Below, piece after piece: positions 8,750 to 18,235 of a DNA stretch of 64,000 bases (its first letter is position 1; the number at the start of each line of letters is the position of its first letter). Made by a program: the position numbers and the translations under genes. Location: contig JADKAZ010000004.1 of NCBI GenBank assembly GCA_016719015.1, forward strand, positions 202,451 to 266,450. Reading direction: 5' to 3'. The DNA is from Chitinophagaceae bacterium (lineage in GTDB: Bacteria; Bacteroidota; Bacteroidia; Chitinophagales; Chitinophagaceae). The notes beneath the pieces were generated by a model. The model was given only the letters and a program-made list of their open reading frames with translations. It did not search any database and was not told the origin of the DNA.

Positions 8750-9523
8750 ATGGATAATAATAAAAATAATCGCCGTGAGTTTTTGAAAACAACCGGTAAA
8801 GCCGGCGTAGCTGCCGGGCTATCGTTTACTATTTTGCCCGCCCTGGCAAAAGAAAGTAGTCAAATGATTGAAGGTGCGGCGGGAACAAAATTTTACGGTG
8901 AAAATATTCCGTATACCCAGCAACCACTAACTTATGCGTACGCCGACCTCGAGCCTGTTATTGATACTATGACGATGGAGATTCATTATTCAAAGCATGC
9001 CGCTGCTTATGCAAAAAACCTGGCTGATGCTGTTGCCGCTGAAGGAGTTGATACAAAAAAAGTAAGTCTTGTGGCATTACTGGCTGATATAGGTAAGTAT
9101 TCCGCCAAGATGCGTAACAATGCAGGAGGACATTATAACCATGAATTTTTCTGGAAGAGTATGCAGAAGCCATCTCCGATCTCCTCACCTTCGGGTGGTT
9201 TATTGAAGCAGATTGAAAAAGACTTTGGCTCCCTGGGAACTTTTAAAACACAATTTGCGGATGCCGCTAAAAATCGTTTTGGTAGTGGCTGGGCCTGGTT
9301 GTTGCTTAATAGTGATAAAAAAATGGTGATTGGGTCAACGCCAAACCAGGATAACCCCCTGATGGGAATAAGTGATTTGAAGGGTGCACCATTATTGGGA
9401 ATTGATGTCTGGGAACATGCTTATTATCTTAAATACCAGAACCGCCGGCCTGATTATATAGAAGCCTGGTGGAGTGTAATCAATTGGAATATGATTCAAA
9501 AAAGATTGGACGCTGCTAAATAG
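8750..9523 (+). CDS. Mn-type superoxide dismutase, Tat-exported
   Basis: 257 residues from ATG 8750. The N-terminus (NRREFLKTTGKAGVAAG) is a twin-arginine (Tat) signal, so the enzyme should act in the periplasm. The mature part is a full Fe/Mn superoxide dismutase, which converts superoxide to O2 and H2O2. Metal ligands are His79 (MEIH), His131 (GGHYNH), Asp219 and His223 (DVWEHAY). GGHYNH and the Gln of NQDNPLMG (near residue 200) are features of the Mn-using branch of the family. The cofactor is inferred from sequence only. It converges on the dienelactone hydrolase with a 7-base gap. Confidence 0.95.
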   Translation: MDNNKNNRREFLKTTGKAGVAAGLSFTILPALAKESSQMIEGAAGTKFYGENIPYTQQPLTYAYADLEPVIDTMTMEIHYSKHAAAYAKNLADAVAAEGVDTKKVSLVALLADIGKYSAKMRNNAGGHYNHEFFWKSMQKPSPISSPSGGLLKQIEKDFGSLGTFKTQFADAAKNRFGSGWAWLLLNSDKKMVIGSTPNQDNPLMGISDLKGAPLLGIDVWEHAYYLKYQNRRPDYIEAWWSVINWNMIQKRLDAAK

Positions 9524-9530
9524 ACAACTG

Positions 9531-10382
9531 TTATTTCAAATATTTTCCAAAAAAATCAATGGTCCGTTGCCACGCAAGTTTGGCAGCGGTTTCATTATAC
9601 CTGGTGGGTGCCGTATCATTATGAAAAGCATGATTGGCCCCTTCGTAGATATATAATTCGTAAGGAATATTATTTTTCTTCAATGCCTCTTCAAATGCAG
9701 GGATACCCGCATTGACTCTTTCATCAAGCCCGCCATAATGCATCTGTATAGCGGCTTTTATTTTTGGAACATCTTCTGCCGCTGCCTGGCGCCCATAGAA
9801 TGGTACCGCTGCTTTAAGGGAAGGAACATTTACAGCAAGACTATTGGCCATGGCACCACCCCAGCAAAAACCTACACAACCGAAGATGCCGTTGGAATCT
9901 TTTCTTGATTGCAAATACGTAAACACTTTAATAAAGTTCTGGAGATTGTCTTCTGCTTTCAGTTGCTGAAATTTTGTTCTTGCTTCATCTTCATTCTCTG
10001 GTGTGCCGCCAAGAGATGACAGTGCATTGGGGGCAATCGCTAAATAGCCGGCTTTTGCGGCACGTCTTGTCACATCTTCAATATGTGCATTCAACCCACG
10101 GTTTTCATGGATCACCACTACTGTGGGGTATGGTTTTTCTTTTTTAGGTCTTGCTACATAAGCCTGCATATCACCATTGATACCCGGATAGGTTATTCTT
10201 TCTGTAAATAGATCTTCCTCTGTGGTAACGGCTGCATGGGCATAGTTTACTTCCAACAAAGGAAGCAAGGTCATAGCTGCTGCAGTACCACCTGCCAACA
10301 GTGCAAGCCGACGGAGAAATTCATTTCTGTTAAGAGGTTTATGAGTATACTCGTCGTAGAGGTTGATAATTTGCTGATCCAT
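9531..10382 (-). CDS. Dienelactone hydrolase family protein, exported
   Basis: 283 residues. Alpha/beta hydrolase with nucleophile Cys173 in GFCWGG, Asp220 (YGGLDERV) and His251 (GANHAF), plus Glu93 (IHENRG): the Cys/Asp/His triad and conserved Glu of the dienelactone hydrolase family. In that family it cleaves dienelactones or other small esters; the real substrate is not predictable. The N-terminus has NRNEFLRRLALLAGGT followed by a hydrophobic stretch to about Ala50, resembling a Tat signal with an unusual twin-arginine context, so it is probably periplasmic, like the neighbouring superoxide dismutase. Confidence 0.9.
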   Translation of the reverse strand: MDQQIINLYDEYTHKPLNRNEFLRRLALLAGGTAAAMTLLPLLEVNYAHAAVTTEEDLFTERITYPGINGDMQAYVARPKKEKPYPTVVVIHENRGLNAHIEDVTRRAAKAGYLAIAPNALSSLGGTPENEDEARTKFQQLKAEDNLQNFIKVFTYLQSRKDSNGIFGCVGFCWGGAMANSLAVNVPSLKAAVPFYGRQAAAEDVPKIKAAIQMHYGGLDERVNAGIPAFEEALKKNNIPYELYIYEGANHAFHNDTAPTRYNETAAKLAWQRTIDFFGKYLK

Positions 10383-10418
10383 AAAATATAAATTGATAAA
10401 ATTAAAAAAATGAATAGG

Positions 10419-12062
10419 TTAACTGAATTTCGTTTTAATGAATAGTCGCACTGCCGTCAGCCCGGATACAATAACAGTCGTGTAAAAGAATATACGGATG
10501 ATTTGCTTATCTCCTTTATACATCATCAATAAAGTGGAACAGATGAGCATAAGTCCAAGTAGAAAAACAAAACCCAGGCGATTGATGCCTTGCCGCATGG
10601 CTTTATTGGTATAACTGTCTTCCTGCAAGTTGATTTCATGTTTCAATACACCACGTTTCAGGTTACTCATTACCTCTTTTACATCACGGGGAAATTTATC
10701 AATGAAATAAATATAATCTTCGGCAGAACTGGTGATCTTATTCAAAATTGTTTTCCAACTGAACCTTTCTTTCATTTTATCAATAGCATAAGGTTTTACC
10801 ATATCTGCGAGGGATATATTAGCTTCGAGGTTTTCGCCAAATTTCTGTATGGTGGCGATCGTTTTTATCAGCATAAAAAGATTGGCCGGCACTTTCAGGT
10901 CATACTTAATGATATTTTTAAAAGTTTCTGACATTACCTGCGACATGTCTACTTGTTCGTAGGAAATAAAACTATATCGTTTCATTACTTCACTTATTTC
11001 AAACTCCAGGTCTTCAAAATGCTTGAAATAACCAATATCGCAAAGGGCCAATAACGCTTTGGTCAGTTTGCGGGAATCCTTTTTGGCAAAGCCCAGCATA
11101 AAGTCAATAAGGGCCTGTATTTGTTTTGGTTTTAATGTGGCTGCCATGCCATGATCAAGTAACACAATCTGGTTATCACCACGGATAAAAATATTACCCG
11201 GATGCGGATCTGCATGAAAGAAGCCATGTTTTAAGATCATTTTTAAAATGATATGTGTGCCGTTTTCAGCAATTACCTGTGTATCAAAACCCGCATCTTT
11301 TAATGCCTGGGGATTATCCGGCCGCATACCAGTTATATATTCCATTATCAGCAGCTTCTGTGAAGTGTATTGCGAAGCGACCATGGGTATGTAGCAAGTC
11401 TCATCGTCCTTGAACATATCTGCAAACCGTTTCATGTTAGAGGCTTCATTGGTATAATCCAACTCTTTCATCATATTGTTACCAAAATCTTCTACAAAGC
11501 CTACGACATTAAAGTGAGCTAGTTCAGGGTATGATTTTACAGCATGCTGCGCCAGAATCTTCATCAATACCAGGTCAAGTTTTATTTTTTGTTTGATAGC
11601 CGGTCGTTGCACTTTTACGACTACTTCTTCGCCGGTATGCAACACTCCTTTGTACACCTGCCCGATAGATGCGGATGCCAGTGGTTTTTTGGTATCTAAC
11701 TGTGCAAATACTTTTTTGATAGGGTCCCCTAACTCTTCCTCAATTATCCGGATGGCCGTGTCATTGTCAAAAGGCCGGGCTGAAGCCTGCAATTTTTTTA
11801 ACTCATCCCGTAATTGTTCAGATGCAAGGTCAGGCCTGTCGGCTAATATCTGCCCGAACTTGACAAAAGTTGGCCCGAGGTCTTCAATAATGAGGCGGAT
11901 ACGTTGTGGCCGTGTTGTCAATTTTTTCCCCTTCGGGTCAAAAATGCGGCGAAACCAACTATGAAAAAACCAGTTTTTAATCAGGTGTTTCAGAAATATC
12001 AAAATGATAGTGATAAGCCGGAAAGTATTGCGAAAAAAATTTCTGAGCTGGAAAATCCACAT
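10419..12062 (-). CDS. AarF/ABC1/UbiB family atypical kinase
   Basis: 547 residues. Contains the UbiB/ABC1 landmarks: FVKFGQILADR (KxGQ motif), ASIGQVYKG (nucleotide loop), KELDYTNEA, HADPHPGNIF (catalytic loop) and LLDHGM (metal-binding segment in place of DFG). The last ~50 residues form two transmembrane helices, typical for the family, which supports quinone biosynthesis or lipid handling at the inner membrane. The N-terminal ~40 residues are hydrophobic/basic. The gene is alone on its strand with 36 bases to the next. Confidence 0.92.
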   Translation of the reverse strand: MWIFQLRNFFRNTFRLITIILIFLKHLIKNWFFHSWFRRIFDPKGKKLTTRPQRIRLIIEDLGPTFVKFGQILADRPDLASEQLRDELKKLQASARPFDNDTAIRIIEEELGDPIKKVFAQLDTKKPLASASIGQVYKGVLHTGEEVVVKVQRPAIKQKIKLDLVLMKILAQHAVKSYPELAHFNVVGFVEDFGNNMMKELDYTNEASNMKRFADMFKDDETCYIPMVASQYTSQKLLIMEYITGMRPDNPQALKDAGFDTQVIAENGTHIILKMILKHGFFHADPHPGNIFIRGDNQIVLLDHGMAATLKPKQIQALIDFMLGFAKKDSRKLTKALLALCDIGYFKHFEDLEFEISEVMKRYSFISYEQVDMSQVMSETFKNIIKYDLKVPANLFMLIKTIATIQKFGENLEANISLADMVKPYAIDKMKERFSWKTILNKITSSAEDYIYFIDKFPRDVKEVMSNLKRGVLKHEINLQEDSYTNKAMRQGINRLGFVFLLGLMLICSTLLMMYKGDKQIIRIFFYTTVIVSGLTAVRLFIKTKFS

Positions 12063-12284
12063 AACAGTTGGTTTGGCTGGTGATTAATGGCGTATGAATA
12101 TAAAAATTTTGTGGCAGTTTTGGATGTATGCCCGGGTATTTCGTTTTTAACACAAATACAATGTTTTGCTAAAAGTCAACTACAGTGGTTTTTCTGCAAC
12201 CCTCATGGCATAATTATAGCGTCATACCTAAGCGAAAATGAATGAAGAAAACCGCTCAGTAATTTTCCATATGCATTTATTTTT

Positions 12285-12299
12285 TACAAAAATTTTGTA
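12285..12299. promoter_or_regulatory. Palindrome TACAAAA-A-TTTTGTA just upstream of the DUF6600 start
   Basis: A perfect 7-base inverted repeat around one A, ending 4 bases before the ATG at 12304. Its position fits an operator or a leader hairpin. Nothing else identifies the binding factor. Confidence 0.3.
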
Positions 12300-12303
12300 G
12301 TCT

Positions 12304-13770
12304 ATGAAACAAATCTTTAAAATGGTTGCCTTAGCGCTGGTAATAGTGCTGGGTGGCTCACTTCGCAACACCCTTTCGGCGCAAGATTATTCAGATCAAA
12401 ACCGTGAGGTTTCTTATCAAACTTTTTATGATGAACTAAGCCCTTATGGCCAATGGGTTGATTATCCCGGTCAGGGTTATGTTTGGGTTCCCGATGCAGG
12501 CAATGATTTCCGTCCTTACAGTACCAATGGTCATTGGGTGTGGACTGATAATTATGAATGGATGTGGGTATCTGATTACGATTGGGGCTGGGCTCCATTT
12601 CACTATGGCCGCTGGGAACAGGATGATTATTATGGTTGGTTCTGGGTACCCGGTTATGAGTGGTCGCCTGCATGGGTAGCCTGGAGAGACGGTGGAGATT
12701 ATTATGGTTGGGCACCGTTAAGACCGGGTATCAACATCAGTATTAATTTTAATATCGGTAGTTATAATCCGCCGAATGATTACTGGGTTTTTGCACCCAG
12801 GCGTTATATCACATCACCCCGTATTTATGACTACTGTGTTGACCGCAGGCAGAATGTAACAATCATTAATTACACTACTATCATTATAAATAATAATCGC
12901 TACAATAATAATTACGGGTTCCGTTCAGGTCCCCGCCGTTATGATGCAGAAAGATATTGCGGAGCCATAAATCCAGTCCGGTTCCGTGAAACATATCGAC
13001 CAGGCCGTACACAGTTCAGAAATAATGAAGTGAGTATCTATCGTCCTGCTATTCGCCAGGATAATAACAGGAATTATTCTCCCCGCCAGTTTGAAAGATA
13101 TGATCGTAACAGTAATACCGGTTTTAGAAGAAACGATAATAATACTGTAAGAGGTAATAGCAATGGTAATGACAGAAGGAATGATGATACAAGGTTTGAA
13201 AGAAGAGATAATAATGTCAGACAGCCACAAAATAATAATGGCAATACTAATCCTTCTGATCGCAGGTTTGAAAGAAATAATGATCGTACTGAACAGCCAA
13301 ACCGTGATGCAGACAGAAGAGTAATAAGGCCAACAGAAAGACCTGATAGAACCCCAAATCCCGGAAATAACAACGGTAACAATGATAATCGCCGTTTTGA
13401 AAGAAGAACTGATAACAATGGTAATTCAAATACACCAGTTCGTCAGCCGAATGTAAGAAGGGATGAAAATAATAACCGTCCGCAGCGGCAATTCCCTCAG
13501 CAAATGGAAAGAGGACAGGAGCCCCGGCAGCAGCAACCAGTTCGTCAGCCTTCACAACAAATTGAGAGAAGACAAGAACAACCTGTTCGCCCCGCTCCAC
13601 AAATGGAGAGAAGGCAGCAGCCACGACAAGATCAACCGGTTCGTCAACCGCAACAGAAAGTGGAAAGAAGACAAGAACAGCCTCAGCGTCAAACAGAACG
13701 CCGTGATGAGGGAACCCGCCAGCAGAATAATGGAAATGGCAACGGTGGTGGACGCAATAGAAGATTTTAG
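12304..13770 (+). CDS. DUF6600 family secreted protein with repetitive basic tail
   Basis: 488 residues. The signal peptide ends near LSAQD. Residues ~35-160 have the Trp/Tyr-rich repeated motif of DUF6600 proteins (YDELSPYGQW, GYVWVPD, GHWVWTDNYEWMW, GRWEQDDYYGWFWVPG, APLRPG), probably a beta-rich domain of unknown function. From about residue 250 the sequence is low-complexity, rich in Asn, Arg, Gln and Asp. A cluster near residues 395-475 repeats units such as QPVRQP..Q.ERRQEQ roughly every 19-21 residues. Several different stop-free frames overlap here because of the composition. The role is unknown; DUF6600 proteins occur across Gram-negatives. It is followed by a strong terminator. Confidence 0.85.
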   Translation: MKQIFKMVALALVIVLGGSLRNTLSAQDYSDQNREVSYQTFYDELSPYGQWVDYPGQGYVWVPDAGNDFRPYSTNGHWVWTDNYEWMWVSDYDWGWAPFHYGRWEQDDYYGWFWVPGYEWSPAWVAWRDGGDYYGWAPLRPGINISINFNIGSYNPPNDYWVFAPRRYITSPRIYDYCVDRRQNVTIINYTTIIINNNRYNNNYGFRSGPRRYDAERYCGAINPVRFRETYRPGRTQFRNNEVSIYRPAIRQDNNRNYSPRQFERYDRNSNTGFRRNDNNTVRGNSNGNDRRNDDTRFERRDNNVRQPQNNNGNTNPSDRRFERNNDRTEQPNRDADRRVIRPTERPDRTPNPGNNNGNNDNRRFERRTDNNGNSNTPVRQPNVRRDENNNRPQRQFPQQMERGQEPRQQQPVRQPSQQIERRQEQPVRPAPQMERRQQPRQDQPVRQPQQKVERRQEQPQRQTERRDEGTRQQNNGNGNGGGRNRRF

Positions 13771-13795
13771 TATTGTTACCTAAGCATAAATGAAA

Positions 13796-13825
13796 AAAAG
13801 ACCCCGCCAGTTGGTGGGGTCTTTT
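13796..13825. terminator. Rho-independent terminator, likely bidirectional
   Basis: Stem AAAAGACCCCGCCA with TGGTGGGGTCTTTT (one G.T wobble) and a 2-base loop, then TTTG. It serves the DUF6600 gene on + and the cold-shock gene on the minus strand. Confidence 0.85.
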
Positions 13826-13854
13826 GTTTGATGAAACTATCGTTGTAAAATATC

Positions 13855-14058
13855 TTAGCCTACCTTTTTTACATTTACAGCATTCATGCCTTTTTTGCCT
13901 TCCTGCAGGTCAAATTCTACTTTGTCACCTTCGTTTACCTGGTCGATAAGACCGCTGGCATGTACGAAAGTTTCTTTGTTTGAATCATCATGTTTGATGA
14001 ATCCGAATCCTTTTTCAGCATTGAAAAACTTAACGGTTCCTTGATTTTTGTCGCTCAT
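13855..14058 (-). CDS. CspA-family cold-shock protein
   Basis: 67 residues, full length for the family. The nucleic-acid-binding motifs RNP1 (KGFGFI) and RNP2 (TFVHAS) are intact, with the opening GTVKFFNAEKGFGF typical of CspA. It should bind single-stranded RNA or DNA in the cytoplasm and act as an RNA chaperone. The 147-base gap before gcvP holds a hairpin (14150-14185) that would end gcvP transcription. Whether cold-inducible cannot be told. Confidence 0.95.
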   Translation of the reverse strand: MSDKNQGTVKFFNAEKGFGFIKHDDSNKETFVHASGLIDQVNEGDKVEFDLQEGKKGMNAVNVKKVG

Positions 14059-14149
14059 TGTATTTGTATTGTTGATTAATGGCGATAAAGGTATGGGTAA
14101 AATACGGAATTGAAAGAATTCATATGTGTGTTAGGAGTCCGGAAATAAG

Positions 14150-14185
14150 AAAACCCTGCTTCATTCAATCAGAAACAGGGTTTTT
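14150..14185. terminator. Rho-independent terminator after gcvP
   Basis: Stem AAAACCCTG / CAGGGTTTT with a 17-base loop, followed on the minus strand by an A/U-rich run. It lies 20 bases past the gcvP stop, just upstream of the cold-shock gene. Confidence 0.7.
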
Positions 14186-14204
14186 GAATGTGATTTACAG
14201 TTTA

Positions 14205-17072
14205 TTACGCTTCAACTTCCATATACGCTTCCACCGGCTCACAAGTACAAATAAGATTCCTGTCGCCATGGGTATTGTTCACTCTGGCAACACTTGGCCA
14301 GAATTTACTCAGAGTAACATAGTATAAAGGGAATGCAGCCTGCTGTCTTGAATAGGAATGTTTCCATTCATCCGCTGTTACCACAAATTGTGTGTGAGGT
14401 GCATTTTTTAATGCATTATCTTTTTTATCAGCTATGCCTTCTTCAATGGCTTTTATTTCTTCACGGATTGAAAGTAAGGCATCACAAAAACGATCCAATT
14501 CAGCTTTATCTTCACTTTCTGTGGGCTCTATCATGATGGTTCCCGGAACAGGAAAACTCATCGTTGGTGCATGGAAGCCATAATCAATCAATCGCTTTGC
14601 CACATCTTCTGCTTCTACTTCTGCGGATTTTTTAAATGGTCTTAAATCAACAATAAATTCATGGGCACATTGACCATTATTATTAGTGTATAGAATATCA
14701 TAGGCCCCATCCAGTCTTGCTCTCATATAGTTTGCATTCAAGATGGCATATTCAGTAGCCGCTTTTACTCCCTCATTGCCCAGCATTCTTATATATCCAT
14801 AGGAAATGAGAAGTATAGAAGCAGAACCATAAGGTGCTGCAGAAACAGCATTGCTGGTTCCGTTTTCAACATGACCAGGAAGATGTTTTGCCAAATGTGC
14901 TTTTACACAGATTGGCCCCATACCAGGTCCACCGCCACCATGCGGAATAGCAAATGTTTTATGCAAATTCAAATGACAAACATCAGCGCCAATCAGACCA
15001 GGTGCAGTTAACCCGACCTGTGCATTCATATTTGCTCCGTCCATATATACCTGGCCGCCATGCTGATGGATGATATCAGTAATTTCCTTTACAGTTTCTT
15101 CATATACTCCATAGGTACTTGGATAAGTAATCATGATGCCCGAAAGGTTAGCAGCATACTGAGCCGCTTTTACTTTTAAGTCCTCTACATCAATATACCC
15201 ATTCTCCAATGCTTTTACCACCACCACTTTCATTCCTGCCATTACCGCTGATGCAGGGTTGGTGCCATGTGCAGAAATAGGGATGAGCATTACATTTCTG
15301 TGATGATCACCGTTGGCCTCATGGTAAGCTTTAATAGTTAACAAGCCTGCATATTCGCCTTGTGCACCACTATTGGGTTGCAGGCTGCAGGCATCAAAGG
15401 CGGTAATCTCACAGAGATATTTACCAAGTTCGTCTATTATATATTTATAACCTTCTGTTTGATTGGCTGGGGCAAATGGATGCATCTTACCCCAATGAGA
15501 CCAACTCAGCGGCATCATTTCACTTGCGGCATTCAACTTCATCGTACAACTTCCTAAAGAAATCATGGAAGTATTTAAGGAAAGGTCTTTGTTCTCCAAT
15601 TGTTTGATATAACGCATCATCTGGCTTTCACTCTTATGCGTATTAAAGACAGGATGCGTTAAGTAGAAAGATGTTCTTGTTAATGCAGCAGGGATATAAT
15701 GAAGTTCAGTTCCCTGGTATATGTCGAAGGCTACCGGGTCCTCATCATTTTCAAAACAATTGATTAGGTCGTAGAGTTCATCAATACCTGTTGTTTCATC
15801 CAATGAAATACCAATATGGGCAGCGTCGATATACCGAAGGTTGATTAATTGTCTTTCAGCTTTTGCCCTGATAGGGGCTATATCGTTAACTTTTACAACA
15901 ATTGTATCGAAGAAAGCGGCAGATACTAATTCAAATCCTCTTTCCTTAATCGCACCGGCAACTGTTTGCGTAAGTAATGCTACTCTCTTTGCAATACTCT
16001 TTAAACCATCCGGCCCATGATACACCGCATACATCGCTGCCATATTAGCCAGTAATGCCTGGGCAGTACAAATATTGGAAGTTGCTTTTTCCCTTTTGAT
16101 ATGTTGTTCCCTTGTTTGTAAAGCCATTCTCAACGCCCTGTTGCCCTGTGCATCAATACTGATACCGATTATTCGGCCCGGAATATTTCTTTTAAAATCA
16201 TCTTTGCAAGACATAAAGGCTGCATGAGGACCGCCATAGCCGAGCGGTACACCAAAACGCTGTGCAGAACCAATAGCTACATCTGCTCCGAGTTCTCCCG
16301 GTGGAGTTAATAGTGTTAATGCTAACAGGTCTGTAGCCATTACCACATAAGCACCGGCAGTATGAACCGAATTGATAAATTCACGGTAATCTTCTATACT
16401 TCCTTTATTATTGGGATATTGAACGATAGCAGCAAAATAGGTTTCATCCAATTGGGCCGTTGCATAGTCGCCTTCTACAATTTCAATTCCAACAGGAGTG
16501 GCTCTTGTTTTCAATACATCTTTTGTTTGAGGGAAAATTTCCCTGTCAACAAAAAACTTTGGTCGTTCAATATGATCTTGCCTATTGAGTGTATTGAAAA
16601 ACATTGTCATGGCTTCTGCAGCAGCAGTCGCCTCATCCAAAAGCGAAGCATTGGCAATCGGCAAGCCTGTTAAATCACTCACCATCGTCTGGTAATTCAA
16701 CAAGCTTTCCAAACGGCCTTGTGAAATTTCTGCCTGGTAAGGAGTATACTGTGTGTACCATCCCGGGTTTTCGAAAATGTTCCGCAGTATCACCGATGGG
16801 GTAATGCTGTCATAATATCCCTGGCCGATATAATTAGTGAATACCTTATTTTTTTGTGATACTTCTTTGATATGTTTCAGGTATTCATGTTCACTCATTG
16901 CCGGGGGAATATTCAGCGACTTATTCATTCGGATAGAAGGTGGAACCGTGTTACTGATTAACTGGTCTAAACTTTCTGCGCCAATTTTTTTCAGCATTTT
17001 TCTGGTATCAGCTTCATTGGGTCCGATATGGCGGGGAATAAATTCGTTAGATTGTTGCTCAAAAAGATTCAT
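14205..17072 (-). CDS. gcvP: Glycine dehydrogenase (decarboxylating), P protein
   Basis: 955 residues, the size of the single-chain (fused) P protein of the glycine cleavage system. It decarboxylates glycine and passes the aminomethyl group to lipoylated GcvH. The PLP-binding lysine is Lys705 in NLHKTFAIPHGGGGPG. The N-terminal half carries the typical FIPRHIGPNE opening and YTPYQAEISQGRLE. Cofactor partner gcvH and gcvT are not in this window. A TAACTTTG -7 box sits at 17104-17111 upstream and a terminator at 14150-14185 downstream, so it looks like its own transcription unit. Confidence 0.97.
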   Translation of the reverse strand: MNLFEQQSNEFIPRHIGPNEADTRKMLKKIGAESLDQLISNTVPPSIRMNKSLNIPPAMSEHEYLKHIKEVSQKNKVFTNYIGQGYYDSITPSVILRNIFENPGWYTQYTPYQAEISQGRLESLLNYQTMVSDLTGLPIANASLLDEATAAAEAMTMFFNTLNRQDHIERPKFFVDREIFPQTKDVLKTRATPVGIEIVEGDYATAQLDETYFAAIVQYPNNKGSIEDYREFINSVHTAGAYVVMATDLLALTLLTPPGELGADVAIGSAQRFGVPLGYGGPHAAFMSCKDDFKRNIPGRIIGISIDAQGNRALRMALQTREQHIKREKATSNICTAQALLANMAAMYAVYHGPDGLKSIAKRVALLTQTVAGAIKERGFELVSAAFFDTIVVKVNDIAPIRAKAERQLINLRYIDAAHIGISLDETTGIDELYDLINCFENDEDPVAFDIYQGTELHYIPAALTRTSFYLTHPVFNTHKSESQMMRYIKQLENKDLSLNTSMISLGSCTMKLNAASEMMPLSWSHWGKMHPFAPANQTEGYKYIIDELGKYLCEITAFDACSLQPNSGAQGEYAGLLTIKAYHEANGDHHRNVMLIPISAHGTNPASAVMAGMKVVVVKALENGYIDVEDLKVKAAQYAANLSGIMITYPSTYGVYEETVKEITDIIHQHGGQVYMDGANMNAQVGLTAPGLIGADVCHLNLHKTFAIPHGGGGPGMGPICVKAHLAKHLPGHVENGTSNAVSAAPYGSASILLISYGYIRMLGNEGVKAATEYAILNANYMRARLDGAYDILYTNNNGQCAHEFIVDLRPFKKSAEVEAEDVAKRLIDYGFHAPTMSFPVPGTIMIEPTESEDKAELDRFCDALLSIREEIKAIEEGIADKKDNALKNAPHTQFVVTADEWKHSYSRQQAAFPLYYVTLSKFWPSVARVNNTHGDRNLICTCEPVEAYMEVEA

Positions 17073-17103
17073 AAATGGATGTCCTTATGGGTAAAAAGAT
17101 GCG

Positions 17104-17111
17104 CAAAGTTA
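17104..17111 (-). promoter_or_regulatory. Bacteroidota -7 box of gcvP
   Basis: Minus strand reads TAACTTTG, an exact TAnnTTTG, 31 bases before the gcvP ATG. No matching -33 TTG is seen at 17-23 bases. Confidence 0.5.
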
Positions 17112-17201
17112 CGGGCTGAAAAGCATAATATTAATGAGTTGTTGAAGCTGGTGGATAAGCAGTGCACTAATCGTTGAAAACCTTTACGGGCAAGTGTGCG
17201 G

Positions 17202-18110
17202 TTACGGAAGCCTGTTCCCTTTTTCCATTTGCCGAAGTTCATCACTGGTAAAGGTGCTGCCATCGTGGCTCCAGCCGGGAGGGCCGAAGAGATAATTCCA
17301 ACGCTGCTTAAAGGTCAGATTTTTTTTACGGAGATCTTTGCCGATGCTTTTCCATTCATGTACAACAAGGTACAAGGCATCTTCTTTTTCCAATGGTTTG
17401 GTCAATCCATATTTTATAGGCTGATAATCTTCGGCGGGCAGCTCCGGTTGAAAAGTACCGAACAGCTTATCCCAGATAATGAGGAACATGCCCATGTTCT
17501 TATCCAGGTATTTTGGGTTGGAACCATGGTGCACCCGGTGGTGCGAGGGAGTGACCAGGAAGTATTCAAGTATGCCTGCTTTATTTATTTTTTCAGTATG
17601 TACCAATATTCCCCAGGTTTGTGTGGCCGCATATATGAATGCAATATCTATCGGTTGAAAACCCAGTAAGGCAATCGGGATAAAATATACAAACCGGTAT
17701 AATGGTTCCAGCACTGAGGAACGGAAACCAACAGTCAGGTTAAATTTAGGCGATGAATGATGTGTAACATGAGTGGCCCAGAATAAACGGCACACATGAT
17801 CCACCCGGTGTAACCAGTAATACATAAAGTCTTCAAATATCAGCAGAACGATCCAGTACATCCAGGGGTTTTGAATCGGTTCCACAAGGCGATGGTCATA
17901 AAAATAAGAGAGGATAAAACCTATATAGATAATACGGAAGGCAAGGTCAATACCACCATTCAGCAGCATGAAATAAATATTTTGTGCAGTATCCTTCAGG
18001 GAATAAGTATCCTGTTTGCGGAGTTTGCTTAGAAATAGTTCCAGCCCAATCACTATTAAATAGAGCGGGGTGGTGATGAAGAGGAGTAACTGTTCCCTGG
18101 TTGTTCCCAT
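17202..18110 (-). CDS. Sterol desaturase / fatty acid hydroxylase family protein
   Basis: 302 residues, membrane-bound. The eight or more histidines that bind the di-iron centre are present: HRVDH (101-105), HVTHH (114-118), a His at 171 and HHRVHH (190-195). Several transmembrane segments flank them. The family hydroxylates or desaturates sterols, fatty acids or other lipids at the membrane; the substrate here is unknown. The 3' end runs to 17202; 129 bases separate it from gcvP. Confidence 0.92.
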   Translation of the reverse strand: MGTTREQLLLFITTPLYLIVIGLELFLSKLRKQDTYSLKDTAQNIYFMLLNGGIDLAFRIIYIGFILSYFYDHRLVEPIQNPWMYWIVLLIFEDFMYYWLHRVDHVCRLFWATHVTHHSSPKFNLTVGFRSSVLEPLYRFVYFIPIALLGFQPIDIAFIYAATQTWGILVHTEKINKAGILEYFLVTPSHHRVHHGSNPKYLDKNMGMFLIIWDKLFGTFQPELPAEDYQPIKYGLTKPLEKEDALYLVVHEWKSIGKDLRKKNLTFKQRWNYLFGPPGWSHDGSTFTSDELRQMEKGNRLP

Positions 18111-18235
18111 ACACCGTAAAAATAACAGAAAGTGAGATATTAGTCAGAAAGGCAGAATGTCAGGAAAAAAGTTTGGAGAGGGGGAAAATATCTTTTGGAC
18201 TTACAGTCTTTCCGACTTCCGGACTATCTTGCAGG

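Noticed and set aside
12925..13624. Several long frames antisense to the DUF6600 gene
   Set aside because: Low-complexity Asn/Arg/Gln DNA leaves few stops in other frames; none has a plausible start signal or family.
17073..17201. Glycine riboswitch upstream of gcvP
   Set aside because: Only about 130 bases are available and no tandem glycine-aptamer pattern was seen; only a -7 box.
18101..18235. Longer N-terminus for the YkgJ-like protein
   Set aside because: The extra residues overlap the divergent desaturase start and look unlike the family; ATG 18236 gives the standard form.
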